Shown: positions 44,244 to 53,354 of the stretch, one piece after another
Numbering within the stretch: the first letter of the stretch is position 1
Layout: every line of letters begins with the position of its first letter
Assembly: GCA_965248905.1 (NCBI GenBank)
Contig: CBDFKS010000007.1
Coordinates: forward strand, 992,001 to 1,056,000
Length of the DNA stretch: 64,000 nucleotides
Direction: 5' to 3'
DNA from: CBDFKS01 sp965248905
GTDB taxonomy: Bacteria; Chloroflexota; Dehalococcoidia; Lucifugimonadales; JAGWBF01
Made by a program: the position numbers and the translations under genes
The notes under the pieces: model-generated
Told to the model about the DNA's origin: nothing
Databases searched by the model: none
Seen by the model: the letters and a program-made list of their open reading frames with translations, nothing else

Positions 44244-45782
44244 TTATCCCCCAACCAACTGTAACGCAGGCACGATCTGAGCCACGCCGGCATCGAACAC
44301 GTCGGTGATAAAAGCGGGATAGAAACCGACCACTACCGTACTCACGACCAAGAGCACTATGGGGATGGATTCAATCAGTCCCGCGTCGGTTATGGTCGAG
44401 AAGCGCTCTCTGGCTGCACCGAAGAACACCCTCTCAATCATCCACAGGATATAGCCCGCCGCCAGCACTATGCCGAAGGCAGCAAGAGCCGTGGGCCAGG
44501 CAAACTCGTTAAAGGAGCCGAGAAACACCAGCACCTCGGCGACAAATCCACTGAGGCCCGGCAGACCAAGGGAGGCCAGACCGGCTATCAGAAACGCTGA
44601 AGCCACTATCGGCATTCGTGTGGCAAGGCCTCCCAGGTCTGGTATGTAGCGTGTGTGGGCTTTTTCGTACACTAGACCCACCAAAAGGAAAAGGAGTCCC
44701 GTTATGGTGCCGTGGGCAAACATCTGCATGCTGGCGCCGGTAAGCGCCATGCCTGATCCAGCGCCACCACCAACCCCCACTGCCACTCCCAACAGTACCA
44801 AGCCCATATGGCTCACGCTGCTGTACGCGATGAGCCGCTTTAGGTCCGTTTGCCTAAGGGTCACCATGGCGCCATAAAGCACACTTATCACAGCTAGCAC
44901 CGCCAGCGACCACCCGAAGGCCTCGGCCTGATCCAGGCCGGGAAACATACCCACCGAGATACGGATCAGACCGTAGCCACCCATCTTCAGCAGGACCCCT
45001 GCTAGCATTATGCTTACAGCGGTTGGAGCGTCCGTATGGGCATCGGGAAGCCAGGTATGTACCGGCCACACCGGCAGCTTAATGGCGAATGCAGCAACAA
45101 AGAACCAGAAGATTACGTTGATGGGAACGATCACGTTCGCGGCATCTATCCCATTTACAGATAGCTCCACCATGTTGAAGGTGCCACCATCGGGCGTCAG
45201 AAAGACCGCGACGATGGCTATCAGCATGAATGCGCTGCCCAGGATAGTGAAGATCAGGAACTTCATCGCCGAATACTCTTTGCGACCGGTACCCCAGATT
45301 GAAATGAGCAGATACATGGGCAAGAGCTCCAGCTCCCAAAACAGGAAGAACAAGAGGAAGTCCAGAGAGACGAATACGCCCATAACCGCCGTCTGTAAGA
45401 CGAGCAGCCAGACGAAGTACTCCTTTACCCTCAGCTGGATTTTCCAAGATGCGAGCACGGCGCAAAGCCCCAGCAGTCCGGTGAGCAGGACCAGGGGCGC
45501 ACTGAGACCATCCACACCTAAGTGATAGCTGGCCTCGAAAGTCTGGTTGTTGAAAACGGTGCCCTCGCCTATCCAGTCGATCTTGTCCACGAGCTGGAAC
45601 TGCCGGGCACCCTCGGCATGGTCGAATAGGGAAAAGACGGTAATCGCGAGACCCAGCTCGGCTACAGCCACCACAACCGCGAATAGGCGGACTCGCTGGT
45701 CGCCCTTTATAAGGCCGACAATAACCAGTGCGCCTGCCAGCGGCAGAAACACCGCAGCCGTAAGTAAGCCCTCGAACTCCAC
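44244..45782 (-). CDS. nuoM: NADH-quinone oxidoreductase subunit M
   Basis: A 512-residue antiporter-like subunit of complex I. Family motifs: LFFLFWELELLPMYLLISIW (catalytic Glu), FAIKLPVWPVHTWLPDAHTD, APTAVSIMLAGVLLKMGGYG and DLKRLIAYSSVSHMGLVLLG. The start is GTG after a GGAGGAGCTAG site. The gap to nuoL contains a palindromic repeat of the MITE-like family. Works with NuoL and NuoN in proton transfer across the membrane. Confidence 0.94.
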   Translation of the reverse strand: MEFEGLLTAAVFLPLAGALVIVGLIKGDQRVRLFAVVVAVAELGLAITVFSLFDHAEGARQFQLVDKIDWIGEGTVFNNQTFEASYHLGVDGLSAPLVLLTGLLGLCAVLASWKIQLRVKEYFVWLLVLQTAVMGVFVSLDFLLFFLFWELELLPMYLLISIWGTGRKEYSAMKFLIFTILGSAFMLIAIVAVFLTPDGGTFNMVELSVNGIDAANVIVPINVIFWFFVAAFAIKLPVWPVHTWLPDAHTDAPTAVSIMLAGVLLKMGGYGLIRISVGMFPGLDQAEAFGWSLAVLAVISVLYGAMVTLRQTDLKRLIAYSSVSHMGLVLLGVAVGVGGGAGSGMALTGASMQMFAHGTITGLLFLLVGLVYEKAHTRYIPDLGGLATRMPIVASAFLIAGLASLGLPGLSGFVAEVLVFLGSFNEFAWPTALAAFGIVLAAGYILWMIERVFFGAARERFSTITDAGLIESIPIVLLVVSTVVVGFYPAFITDVFDAGVAQIVPALQLVGG

Positions 45783-45804
45783 CTAGCTCCTCCATCGAGC
45801 TTTC

Positions 45805-45912
45805 ATTCAGTCGGTGAATTTCACCCCCATACTGACCTTCCCCCATCAAAGGGGAAGGAATCCATTTCCTCTCCCCATTGATGGGGGAGAGTTAAAGAGG
45901 GAGTGAAGTCCT
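45805..45912. repeat. Diverged relative of the MITE-like palindrome, inside the nuo operon
   Basis: It shows TTTCACCCCCAT at the left, CTTCCCCCATCAAAGGGGAA inside, then ATTGATGGGGGAGAGTTAAA and a degenerate right arm GAGGGAGTGAA. The core has the same layout as in the copies at 12.5 and 57.3 kb, but the long outer arms are shortened or lost. It lies between nuoL and nuoM, so it would be transcribed. Confidence 0.65.
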
Positions 45913-45925
45913 ACCTACAATATTA

Positions 45926-47935
45926 TTAGCCCCAGATCAAATAGGCCCCAATTATTAGAGTCACGCCCAGGGCTATACCCACCGCATAACCCTGCACCTG
46001 TCCAGTCTGAGCGACGCTGATAACCCGACCTATGTTGCGAGAAAACCAACCCGCGAATTCTGCTACGTTGTCCACGATCCTTCGATCGAACCAGTCCAGC
46101 GTGCCACCCACGATCTTATAGACACCCCGGGATACTATCTGTCCTTCGAAGAGATAGTCCATGTAGTATTTCTCCGAAAGCACGGTATGAACCGGCTTAA
46201 AGGGCCGCCCCACCTTATCCAAAGACACCTTTGGTCGCAGGTAGATAGCGGTGGCTACCCCTATGCCAACTGCCGCGATCGCTACCGATATGACCGCAAA
46301 GGGCAGACTGAACTTCTCCGCGGCATGAGGCACCGATGGTATCACGAACTCTGTGAACCAGTGGGAATCTATCCCAATGAACCCGCCGCTAAACCCAAGG
46401 GGGTTGGCCAGATATCCAGAGGCAACGGACGCTACGCCTAGGATGACCATTGGCAGAAGCATGATTACCGGAGACTCGGCCAGGTGCACACGATGGGGTG
46501 TTCCTGCTGGGGCATGTTCACCTTGATCGGCGAGCTCCTTGTCCACTCCGCCCTTAAAGTCTCCATGAAAAGTCATATAAATCATTCGGAAGGAATATGC
46601 CGCCGTGATGAAAACGCCTATTACCAACAGCCAGAACACCACCCCATCAACAGACCCGTGGCCTCTCCAGGCATGCAGCAGGATCTCGTCTTTGCTCCAG
46701 AATCCAGAGAGAGGGAACAAACCGGCCAGGCTTAGGGACCCGATTACCATGCTCACGTACGTCCAGGGCATCACTCGCCTCAAGCCACCCATGTAACGCA
46801 TGTCAAAGGTACCGGTCGCGTGGTTGACACTCCCGGCGCCCATGAACAATAGACACTTGAAGAAGGCATGGTTAAATAAATGGAATATCGCGGCTCCGTA
46901 GGCCCCAATTCCCAGTGCCGCCATCATATATCCCAGCTGGCTTATGGTTGAATAGGCCAGCACTTTCTTGATGTCGTTCATCACGAGTCCCATGGTTGCG
47001 GCGAAGAGGGCGGTAAAGGCCCCCACAATAGCCACTGCACTCATGGCATCGGTCGAGGCATCGAAAACAGGAAAGAACCTGGCTACTAGGAACACCCCGG
47101 CTGCTACCATGGTGGCTGCGTGTATCAGAGAGCTGACCGGCGTGGGGCCCTCCATGGCATCCGGAAGCCACACGTGAAGCGGGAATTGGGCCGACTTGCC
47201 CGCTGCCCCGGCAAAGATGCCCACCGCCAGCCATGTCATACCCATGCCGCCCAGTGCCGCCAGCGTACCCTCTTGCGCTAGAGGGATCGCTGCATAGATG
47301 TCTGGAATATGAAAGGGATCTAGCCCCTGAGCCGCGAAGGCTCCACGATTGAAGAAAAGGTAAAGTATGGCTAGCAGAAACCCGAAATCACCTACCCGGG
47401 TAACTATAAACGCCTTTTTGGCGGCCGCCGCGGCGGCTGGACGGTTATACCAGAAACCGATTAGCAGATAGGAGCATACGCCCACCAGCTCCCAGAACAC
47501 ATAGAGCTGAATGATGTTACTGGATATGACCAAGCCGACCATGGAGGCGGTGAAAAGGCACATTATGCCAAAGTATCGGGCATAGCCGGGGTCACCTCGC
47601 ATGTAGCCAACGGAGTATATCTGGACCATCAGACTGACTCCGGTGATCACCACCAGCATGATCGCGGTGAGTCGGTCAATCATCAGGCCGAAACGAATCT
47701 CGAAGCCCGCCACAGTAAGCCACTCGTGGGGAGTGAAGTCCAGTGTGCCTCGTTGCGAGATTACGGAGTCCAAAGCCCATGCGGATAGTGCGAGGGAACC
47801 CGCAATGGCGACAATCGTGATCAGGCCGCTCTGCTGGGGAAAGTCGTTAAAGAAAGGCCTGACTATTAGGACGATAAATAGAAAAGCAGCGAGAGGCAGG
47901 AAGAAGATAGTCCATACAGCTTCTTCTGGGATCAT
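45926..47935 (-). CDS. nuoL: NADH-quinone oxidoreductase subunit L
   Basis: A 669-residue subunit, the distal antiporter-like protein of complex I with the long lateral helix at its C-terminus. Visible motifs: FWELVGVCSYLLIGFWYN, KSAQFPLHVWLPDAMEGPTP, VSSLIHAATMVAAGVFLVAR and NDIKKVLAYSTISQLGYMMA. An Ala-rich stretch (PAAAAAAKKAF) follows the W-Y-N motif. The ATG is preceded by GAGGAAGCTATAAG, at the very end of the small upstream gene. Length is standard. Confidence 0.95.
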   Translation of the reverse strand: MIPEEAVWTIFFLPLAAFLFIVLIVRPFFNDFPQQSGLITIVAIAGSLALSAWALDSVISQRGTLDFTPHEWLTVAGFEIRFGLMIDRLTAIMLVVITGVSLMVQIYSVGYMRGDPGYARYFGIMCLFTASMVGLVISSNIIQLYVFWELVGVCSYLLIGFWYNRPAAAAAAKKAFIVTRVGDFGFLLAILYLFFNRGAFAAQGLDPFHIPDIYAAIPLAQEGTLAALGGMGMTWLAVGIFAGAAGKSAQFPLHVWLPDAMEGPTPVSSLIHAATMVAAGVFLVARFFPVFDASTDAMSAVAIVGAFTALFAATMGLVMNDIKKVLAYSTISQLGYMMAALGIGAYGAAIFHLFNHAFFKCLLFMGAGSVNHATGTFDMRYMGGLRRVMPWTYVSMVIGSLSLAGLFPLSGFWSKDEILLHAWRGHGSVDGVVFWLLVIGVFITAAYSFRMIYMTFHGDFKGGVDKELADQGEHAPAGTPHRVHLAESPVIMLLPMVILGVASVASGYLANPLGFSGGFIGIDSHWFTEFVIPSVPHAAEKFSLPFAVISVAIAAVGIGVATAIYLRPKVSLDKVGRPFKPVHTVLSEKYYMDYLFEGQIVSRGVYKIVGGTLDWFDRRIVDNVAEFAGWFSRNIGRVISVAQTGQVQGYAVGIALGVTLIIGAYLIWG

Positions 47936-47936
47936 C

Positions 47937-48131
47937 TTATAGCTTCCTCAATATCTCCTCTGCCACGTGTTCTCTACCCCTCGGCACCATAACGCGAAAT
48001 GGGACCCGCTCTCCCCAATCCAAGATATCTCCTTCTGGGAGGATACGAGTGGGAAGACCCTCCCCCTCCAAAACCTCTTTCCACATCTGGGCCGTCATGA
48101 GGTTGGAGACCCTTTTAAACTCAGTCCACAT
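47937..48131 (-). CDS. Small DUF2007-like protein inserted in the nuo operon
   Basis: A 64-residue protein: MWTEFKRVSNLMTAQMWKEV then LEGEGLPTRILPEGDILDWG and VMVPRGREHVAEEILRKL. The pattern (a helix, then E-G-E-G-I/L-P/R, and a C-terminal V-P-x-x-x-x-x-A-x-x-I/L-L) resembles DUF2007-type putative signal-transducing proteins. I chose the ATG behind GGAAGGTATGT, since a longer open frame runs back into a palindromic repeat and is not coding. Its stop lies 2 bases before nuoL. No such gene is a standard part of nuo operons. Confidence 0.6.
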   Translation of the reverse strand: MWTEFKRVSNLMTAQMWKEVLEGEGLPTRILPEGDILDWGERVPFRVMVPRGREHVAEEILRKL

Positions 48132-48143
48132 ACATACCTTCCA

Positions 48144-48216
48144 ACCCTCACCCCCGCCCTTCGACAAGCTCAAGGCCACCCCTCTCCCAGTGGGAGAGGG
48201 GCCGGGGGCGAGGGGC
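48144..48216. repeat. GC-rich palindromic repeat between nuoK and the small gene
   Basis: The inner hairpin CCCCTCTCCC-AGT-GGGAGAGGGG has ten perfect pairs. Outer arms CCCTCACCCCCG and CGGGGGCGAGGGG pair imperfectly. TTCGACAAGCTCAAGG lies in the middle of the left side. Similar to repeats near 13.72 and 28.87 kb. It may act as an RNA processing or attenuation signal within the long operon. Confidence 0.7.
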
Positions 48217-48546
48217 TTATCGCCTCATGATGCTGGCTTCACTCAAGTCCACCGTTTCTCGGTTGCGGTAGAGCGCGATGACGATGCCAAGCCCCAGTGC
48301 TATCTCCGCTGCAGCCACGGTGATGATGAAAATGGCGAACACCTGGCCTGTTAGCAGCCTACCTAGGTGCTCGTCCACGCCTGTCGGAACGACGTACTTT
48401 GAGAAGGCTACCAGAGTGATGTTGACTGCATTGAACATCAGCTCTATGGACATGAGCACGGTGATCACGTTTCGCCGGGCCATCGCACCGTACAAACCGA
48501 TGCAAAATAGCACAGCCGAAAGAATCAGAAAACGCTCTAGGTCCAT
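48217..48546 (-). CDS. nuoK: NADH-quinone oxidoreductase subunit K
   Basis: A 109-residue three-helix membrane subunit of complex I. It reads MDLERFLILSAVLFCIGLYG, RRNVITVLMSIELMFNAVNI (conserved Glu in the second helix) and VAAAEIALGLGIVIALYRNR with a second conserved Glu. The start follows AGAGGAGAG. Part of the proton channel with subunits A and J. Confidence 0.93.
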   Translation of the reverse strand: MDLERFLILSAVLFCIGLYGAMARRNVITVLMSIELMFNAVNITLVAFSKYVVPTGVDEHLGRLLTGQVFAIFIITVAAAEIALGLGIVIALYRNRETVDLSEASIMRR

Positions 48547-48632
48547 CTCTCCTCTAAACGTCCCGCCAAATGTTTCTCATGACTGGCCTCCCATGCATCC
48601 AATCCCAAAGTTAGCGCGCAATCCTGGCACAG

Positions 48633-49196
48633 CTATCTTTCTCGCACCAATACAAGAGCCCCGATCACAGCCGCGAGCAACAACACCGAGGCAATCTCGA
48701 AGGGCAGAACGAAATCATTTATCAGCAGCTCCCCTAGACCCGACCGCCCAGAGCCCTGTGTCTGGTCGCGAAGTTCATCGGGCACTCCCCCGATGGTATT
48801 GGTCTGCAAAATCTCGACCCTGTCCTGAAGGTCCTGGGATTCATCTGATAACAGAGTCCACTCAGTGTCCACCGCCGTGAACACAAGGGCGGCTAACAGC
48901 AGAGCAGGGAACAATACGGCTAACGGTTGAAGGCGGTTGGGGAGGTTGCCCTTCTGGACCTCACGGGTCAACATAATGGCGAAGATAATCAGGATAGCTA
49001 TGGCGCCTGCGTAAATGAGCACCTGCACAACGGCCAGGAACTCGGCATTCATCATCACGAAGAAACCCGCGACCGCCAGAAATACTACCACCAGGAGCAA
49101 TGCTGCCCTGAAAATATCTCGTAGTAGCACGACTCCTAAGGCCGCGGCAACACTACCGATAGCTAACATCCAGAAGATTACCTCTTCGAAGACCAT
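48633..49196 (-). CDS. nuoJ: NADH-quinone oxidoreductase subunit J
   Basis: A 187-residue membrane subunit with about five helices: MVFEEVIFWMLAIGSVAAAL, VFLAVAGFFVMMNAEFLAVV, QVLIYAGAIAILIIFAIML. The G-A-I-A-I-L/V-I-I-F motif is typical. A soluble loop of about 50 residues, VEILQTNTIGGVPDELRDQT, lies before the last helix. Its ATG comes immediately after the nuoI stop, and GGAGGAAAGCC precedes it. Confidence 0.92.
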   Translation of the reverse strand: MVFEEVIFWMLAIGSVAAALGVVLLRDIFRAALLLVVVFLAVAGFFVMMNAEFLAVVQVLIYAGAIAILIIFAIMLTREVQKGNLPNRLQPLAVLFPALLLAALVFTAVDTEWTLLSDESQDLQDRVEILQTNTIGGVPDELRDQTQGSGRSGLGELLINDFVLPFEIASVLLLAAVIGALVLVRER

Positions 49197-49808
49197 TTAT
49201 CGGCTTTCCTCCGGGTTACCTGGCTCTCCGCTGGAGACATCCGGAGAGCCTTTACCTGGCCTGGAGAAGCGTGCTCCAGCCTTCTCTCCTTCGTGCCACC
49301 TCCAGTGCTCTCGCCCCGCTTCCTTCCAAGAAAGGGGCTTGCCTTCGTGAGGGTCGTATTTGCCTTCCTCCAGCTGAGGTCGGAACCAGGCACTGGGTCT
49401 CTTTTCCGCCTGGCGTAGCTCGTCGATATCTATTACCAGGTCTTTGCGCTGATAGCGCCCTCTCTCGAAGCCACTGCCCATGAACAGCGCGTCGTATGGA
49501 CAGGCTTCGACGCACAATCCGCAAAACATGCACCGGCCAATGTCTATGTCGAACACTTCCAGATTGTACTTATCTCCTTCTTGAGGGGCAGTGCCGCTGG
49601 GATCGGTAACTATACGGATAATGCCCAACGGACAGTATTTGGCACATGAAGCACATCCAGTACAGCGCTCCTCGTACCAAGCGAACTCCTCACCGCGGAA
49701 TCGGGGATGCTGCGGCAGTCGCTCCTCAGGATACTGGACTGTGAAGGGCTTCCGCACCAGGTTTTTCAGCGTGATCGCCATTCCTTTAGCTAAACCGAAT
49801 CCATACAC
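49197..49808 (-). CDS. nuoI: NADH-quinone oxidoreductase subunit I (two [4Fe-4S] clusters)
   Basis: A 203-residue peripheral ferredoxin-like subunit, carrying two [4Fe-4S] clusters in the chain to quinone. Motifs: CTGCASCAKYCPLG and CMFCGLCVEACPYD. The N-terminal amphipathic part (LAKGMAITLKNLVRKPFTVQ) docks onto the membrane arm. A C-terminal extension of some 60 residues (HEGKPLSWKEAGREHWRWHE and beyond) is longer than in E. coli. Between nuoH and nuoJ as usual. Confidence 0.93.
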   Translation of the reverse strand: MYGFGLAKGMAITLKNLVRKPFTVQYPEERLPQHPRFRGEEFAWYEERCTGCASCAKYCPLGIIRIVTDPSGTAPQEGDKYNLEVFDIDIGRCMFCGLCVEACPYDALFMGSGFERGRYQRKDLVIDIDELRQAEKRPSAWFRPQLEEGKYDPHEGKPLSWKEAGREHWRWHEGEKAGARFSRPGKGSPDVSSGEPGNPEESR

Positions 49809-49900
49809 GTTATCCAGACCCCCTAATCCGAGTTATCCGTTCGAGGTGGGAAGAGAGATCACCATCGTCCCAAGAGTCATCAAACTGATTGGATGGACCA

Positions 49901-51145
49901 CTATGATGATGCCGTCGTAACTGCTTCACTGGACGGCGGCGTCAGCGTTCCAGTAGTCCTCACGGGCGGTCGCACTCTCTCCTTTATCGCCTTGCCAAAT
50001 ATCGCTATGGCGACCACCGCCAACACCATGTTTATCCCGGTCATTATTCCCAGGTCACCCCTGGTCATCTCTCCCGTTACCTCATCTCGCAGGAAGTAAA
50101 CCAGGAGAGTTGTCGCAAACAGATTAATCAAACTCAGCGGGAAGAGGAACTTCCAGGCGAATCCCATAATCTGGTCGATACGAAGCCTGGGGAAGGTTGC
50201 GCGAATCCAGATAAAGAGGAAAGAAAAAAAGCATATCTTCAGGAGGACCCAGAGAGCCCCTAGCTGGCCGGACAGGAATGGGCCCGACCAGCCTCCAAGG
50301 AAGAAGGTAGCCATCACCGCCGACGCCGCCAGCACGCCTCCGATCTCAGCCGCCTGAATGAGGGCGAACTTAGTCCCGCTGTACTCCGTATGATATCCGG
50401 CGACGAGCTCCGAATCTGCTTCCACCACGTCAAAGGGAGTGCGGTTGAGCTCCGCAGAAATACCCAGAAGGAAGACCAGAAATCCCAGGGGCTGGACCAA
50501 TATGAAGGGCACGGTCTGGGCGTTGACAACGTCGGTCAACCTCATCGAGCCCGCCAGCATCACCACACCCACTACGGACAGAACCGTGGGTATCTCATAG
50601 CTTATGAGCATGGCTACCCCACGCATGGAACCGAAAAGGGCGTATCTGTTGCCTGATGCCCAGCCGGCCATAAAGATTCCAAGGGTGGTCACTGAAGTAA
50701 CGGCTAATATGTAAAGAACGCCTATATTCAGGTCGGCAAGATAGGTATTTTTGGCGAAGGGCACCACCGCCAGCATGAGTATCAAGGGCATGACCATTAC
50801 TATGGGCACCAACGTAAAAGCCAGGCGATCAGCTCCTCGTGGTATAAGGTCCTCTTTTGTAATTAGCTTGACCAGATCGGCTATGGGTTGTAGCAATCCA
50901 AAGGGGCCCCAACGGTTTGGACCCAGGCGGTTGTGAAACCTCCCCAGAATGCGTCTCTCTGCCCACACGAAGATTGCGGCCCCCAAAAGCACGCAGTTGA
51001 CGAGGATGAACATGATGATAAAGCCCGACAGGAAGTAGTCCAGGGCACAGAGTTGGTGGGGCAACACCTCGCCCAGAAGATTGTATATGTGACGGAAGAG
51101 GACACTATCATAGAGGATACTGCCCGGTTCGATGGCGCAGTTCAT
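49901..51145 (-). CDS. nuoH: NADH-quinone oxidoreductase subunit H
   Basis: A 414-residue subunit with eight or so helices; it forms the quinone entry with B and D. Motifs: VWAERRILGRFHNRLGPNRW, GPFGLLQPIADLVKLITKED, FGSMRGVAMLISYEIP, ELNRTPFDVVEADSELVAGY, and HTEYSGTKFALIQAAEIGG. It overlaps the nuoD stop by four bases (ATGA), so translation is coupled. Confidence 0.94.
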   Translation of the reverse strand: MNCAIEPGSILYDSVLFRHIYNLLGEVLPHQLCALDYFLSGFIIMFILVNCVLLGAAIFVWAERRILGRFHNRLGPNRWGPFGLLQPIADLVKLITKEDLIPRGADRLAFTLVPIVMVMPLILMLAVVPFAKNTYLADLNIGVLYILAVTSVTTLGIFMAGWASGNRYALFGSMRGVAMLISYEIPTVLSVVGVVMLAGSMRLTDVVNAQTVPFILVQPLGFLVFLLGISAELNRTPFDVVEADSELVAGYHTEYSGTKFALIQAAEIGGVLAASAVMATFFLGGWSGPFLSGQLGALWVLLKICFFSFLFIWIRATFPRLRIDQIMGFAWKFLFPLSLINLFATTLLVYFLRDEVTGEMTRGDLGIMTGINMVLAVVAIAIFGKAIKERVRPPVRTTGTLTPPSSEAVTTASS

Positions 51146-52248
51146 CGATCGACCTCTCCCATGTTGATGTCTACGCTGCCCAGGCTAACTATCATGTCGG
51201 CGAGCTTCCAGCCCACAAGCAAGTCCTTAACCACCGTGAGGTTGAGAAGGGAGGGGGAACGTATTCTACAGCGATAGGGGGACACACTGCCATCGCTCAC
51301 CAGGTAAAAGCCCAGCTCGCCTTTGGGAGACTCAACCCGTCCGTAGGCCTCGGCCCCAGCGGGCGGTCTGAGCACTAGGGGCAGCTCCGCCCGGACCGGG
51401 CCATCGGGTATCTGTTTTACACACTGCTCGACAATCCGTAAACTCTGGCGCATCTCTTGCATCCGTACCCAGAAGCGGTCAAGATTATCCCCGTTGCTTC
51501 CGACAGGAATGTCGAACTCTACCTGGTCATAGACGTCGTATGGGTCTGCCTTGCGCCAGTCCCACCCGAGGCCGCTGGCCCTCAGCATCGGCCCACTTGT
51601 AGACCCCGCTATCGCCCTTTCCAGCGGCAAAATGCTCACGCCTCTTGTTCTGATCAATATAATCTCGTTCTCGATGAGCAGCTGCTCCAGCTCCCCGATA
51701 TAGCCTGGCATCTCTACCAGGAACTGGGCCAGACGAGGCCAGAAATCGTCGGGCGTGTCGAAGTACACTCCTCCCGGACGCATGTAGCTGACGGTCACCC
51801 GGGCACCGCACAACATCTCGAACAGGTCCAGTATTCGCTCGCGCTCCCGGAAGCAATACATCAACGGAGTTCCCAGCGCCCCAAGGTCCTGAAGGAAGAA
51901 GCCCGTAGCTATCAGGTGGCTGGCTATGCGTTGTAGCTCCGCCGCGATGACGCGAAGATATTTCCCTCGCTCGGGCACCTCGATGCCCATGAGCTTTTCC
52001 ACAGCCAGACAGTAAGCCTGGTTATTGGTCATCGAAGCTACGTAGTCCAGCCGGTCGGTAAGGGTAACAATCTGAACGTAGTTTCGCTCCTCGGCCAGCT
52101 TCTCCGTGCCACGATGCAGATAGCCAAAAACCGGCTCGACATCGAGGATCACCTCGCCGTCGAAGGTTACCCGCAGCCTGAACACCCCATGGGTGCTGGG
52201 ATGCTGGGGGCCTATATTCACCGTTACCGGCTCAGTCCTGATTGGCAT
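51142..52248 (-). CDS. nuoD: NADH-quinone oxidoreductase subunit D (49 kDa)
   Basis: A 368-residue subunit homologous to the NiFe hydrogenase large subunit but without its metal Cys. It forms the quinone pocket: VNIGPQHPSTHGVFRLRVTF (conserved His), EPVFGYLHRGTEKLAEERNY and TNNQAYCLAVEKLMGIEVP. The C-terminal VESPKGELGFYLVSDGS and PYRCRIRSPSLLNL are typical. Follows nuoC after 7 bases. Confidence 0.94.
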   Translation of the reverse strand: MPIRTEPVTVNIGPQHPSTHGVFRLRVTFDGEVILDVEPVFGYLHRGTEKLAEERNYVQIVTLTDRLDYVASMTNNQAYCLAVEKLMGIEVPERGKYLRVIAAELQRIASHLIATGFFLQDLGALGTPLMYCFRERERILDLFEMLCGARVTVSYMRPGGVYFDTPDDFWPRLAQFLVEMPGYIGELEQLLIENEIILIRTRGVSILPLERAIAGSTSGPMLRASGLGWDWRKADPYDVYDQVEFDIPVGSNGDNLDRFWVRMQEMRQSLRIVEQCVKQIPDGPVRAELPLVLRPPAGAEAYGRVESPKGELGFYLVSDGSVSPYRCRIRSPSLLNLTVVKDLLVGWKLADMIVSLGSVDINMGEVDR

Positions 52249-52255
52249 GTAAGAC

Positions 52256-52711
52256 CTAATACTCTACGGTGTCCTGAAAGTCCTTGCGTAGGGGATGGCC
52301 GGGGAAGCCTTCCCATAGCATGATGCGCTTGTGATTCGGGTGTCCAGAAAAGCGCACACCCATGAGGTCCCATATTTCCCGCTCTTGATAATCGGCTCCT
52401 GGAAATATGCTTACTATCGACGGAATCGTGGGCTCTTCTCGGCCATACAAACGGGCTTTTATGGCGGCGCTGTGGTTATGTTCGAATGAGGTGAGCTGAT
52501 AAACGATCTCAAAATACTCGATATAATCGACTGCATTGATAGAGTTCAGATAGTTGAACTGAAGCCCCGGTTGTCCTTTGAGGAAATTCAGCACTTCCAG
52601 GATGCTTTCGGGTTTAACCCATACACTGAACTCGCCCATCTCCTCGACCACGTCGGGATAGGGCTGGCGTAACTGTGGAGCGAGCTCCTCACCTCCTAGG
52701 ACTCTGGTCAT
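52256..52711 (-). CDS. nuoC: NADH-quinone oxidoreductase subunit C (30 kDa)
   Basis: A 151-residue hydrophilic subunit. The conserved signature EREIWDLMGVRFSGHPNHKR is followed by IMLWEGFPGHPLRKDF, which defines the family. Upstream NYLNSINAVDYIEYFEIVYQ is the standard middle segment. Not fused to D. It overlaps the nuoB stop by one base. Confidence 0.93.
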   Translation of the reverse strand: MTRVLGGEELAPQLRQPYPDVVEEMGEFSVWVKPESILEVLNFLKGQPGLQFNYLNSINAVDYIEYFEIVYQLTSFEHNHSAAIKARLYGREEPTIPSIVSIFPGADYQEREIWDLMGVRFSGHPNHKRIMLWEGFPGHPLRKDFQDTVEY

Positions 52712-53352
52712 CAGGCGCCCGCGACCTTGCCGCGAAGGCTATACTGCTTTATTTTTTCGTGGAGCTGCATTATTCCATACAGCAGTGCGTCAGGGCGGGG
52801 AGGGCAGCCCGGCACGTACACGTCCACCGGCACTATATGATTGACCCCCGGCACAACGCTGTAGCACGAATAGTAGGGTCCACCGCTGGTGGCGCACACT
52901 CCCATGGATATCACCCACTTGGGCTCGCCCATCTGGTCATAGATACGGCGAATCGCCGGAGCCATCTTCCAGGTCACCGTTCCCGCCACGATCATGAGAT
53001 CGGCCTGGCGTGGGGTGGCCCTGAAGGCTTCCATTCCAAACCGGGCGATGTCGAATCGGCCCATGGCGCTGGCCATCATCTCAAAGGCGCAGCAGGCTAG
53101 CCCGAATGCCACGGGCCACAGCGCCGACTTCCGTCCCCAGTTCAGAAGGGCGTCTATGGATGTGACCATGATATTTCGCTCGATGTCCTGAGGGACCTGT
53201 ATTAGCGGTTCGGGAAAGGCATCGGTATGGCTGTGGCGCAGGGCCTCTACGGTGTTGCTCTCCTCCAGGTCGAGGGCCCAGGTGCGAGTATACAGAGGCC
53301 CATCGCCTTCCTCGAGGACAGGACCATTCTGCCCTATCTGCTCAGATACCAT
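52711..53352 (-). CDS. nuoB: NADH-quinone oxidoreductase subunit B (N2 cluster)
   Basis: A 213-residue subunit holding the terminal [4Fe-4S] cluster N2 next to quinone. Cluster Cys appear in GLACCAFEMMASAM, MGVCATSGGPYYS and VYVPGCPPRPDALLYG. An N-terminal extension of about 50 residues before MVTSIDALLNWGRKSALWPV is longer than usual. The ATG is set by GGAGGTAAGC; it starts two bases after nuoA's stop. Confidence 0.94.
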   Translation of the reverse strand: MVSEQIGQNGPVLEEGDGPLYTRTWALDLEESNTVEALRHSHTDAFPEPLIQVPQDIERNIMVTSIDALLNWGRKSALWPVAFGLACCAFEMMASAMGRFDIARFGMEAFRATPRQADLMIVAGTVTWKMAPAIRRIYDQMGEPKWVISMGVCATSGGPYYSCYSVVPGVNHIVPVDVYVPGCPPRPDALLYGIMQLHEKIKQYSLRGKVAGA

Positions 53353-53354
53353 GC

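Noticed and set aside
45079..45849. 256-codon frame overlapping nuoM on the same strand
   Set aside because: Alternate frame of nuoM and the adjacent palindrome, with no transmembrane or other family pattern.
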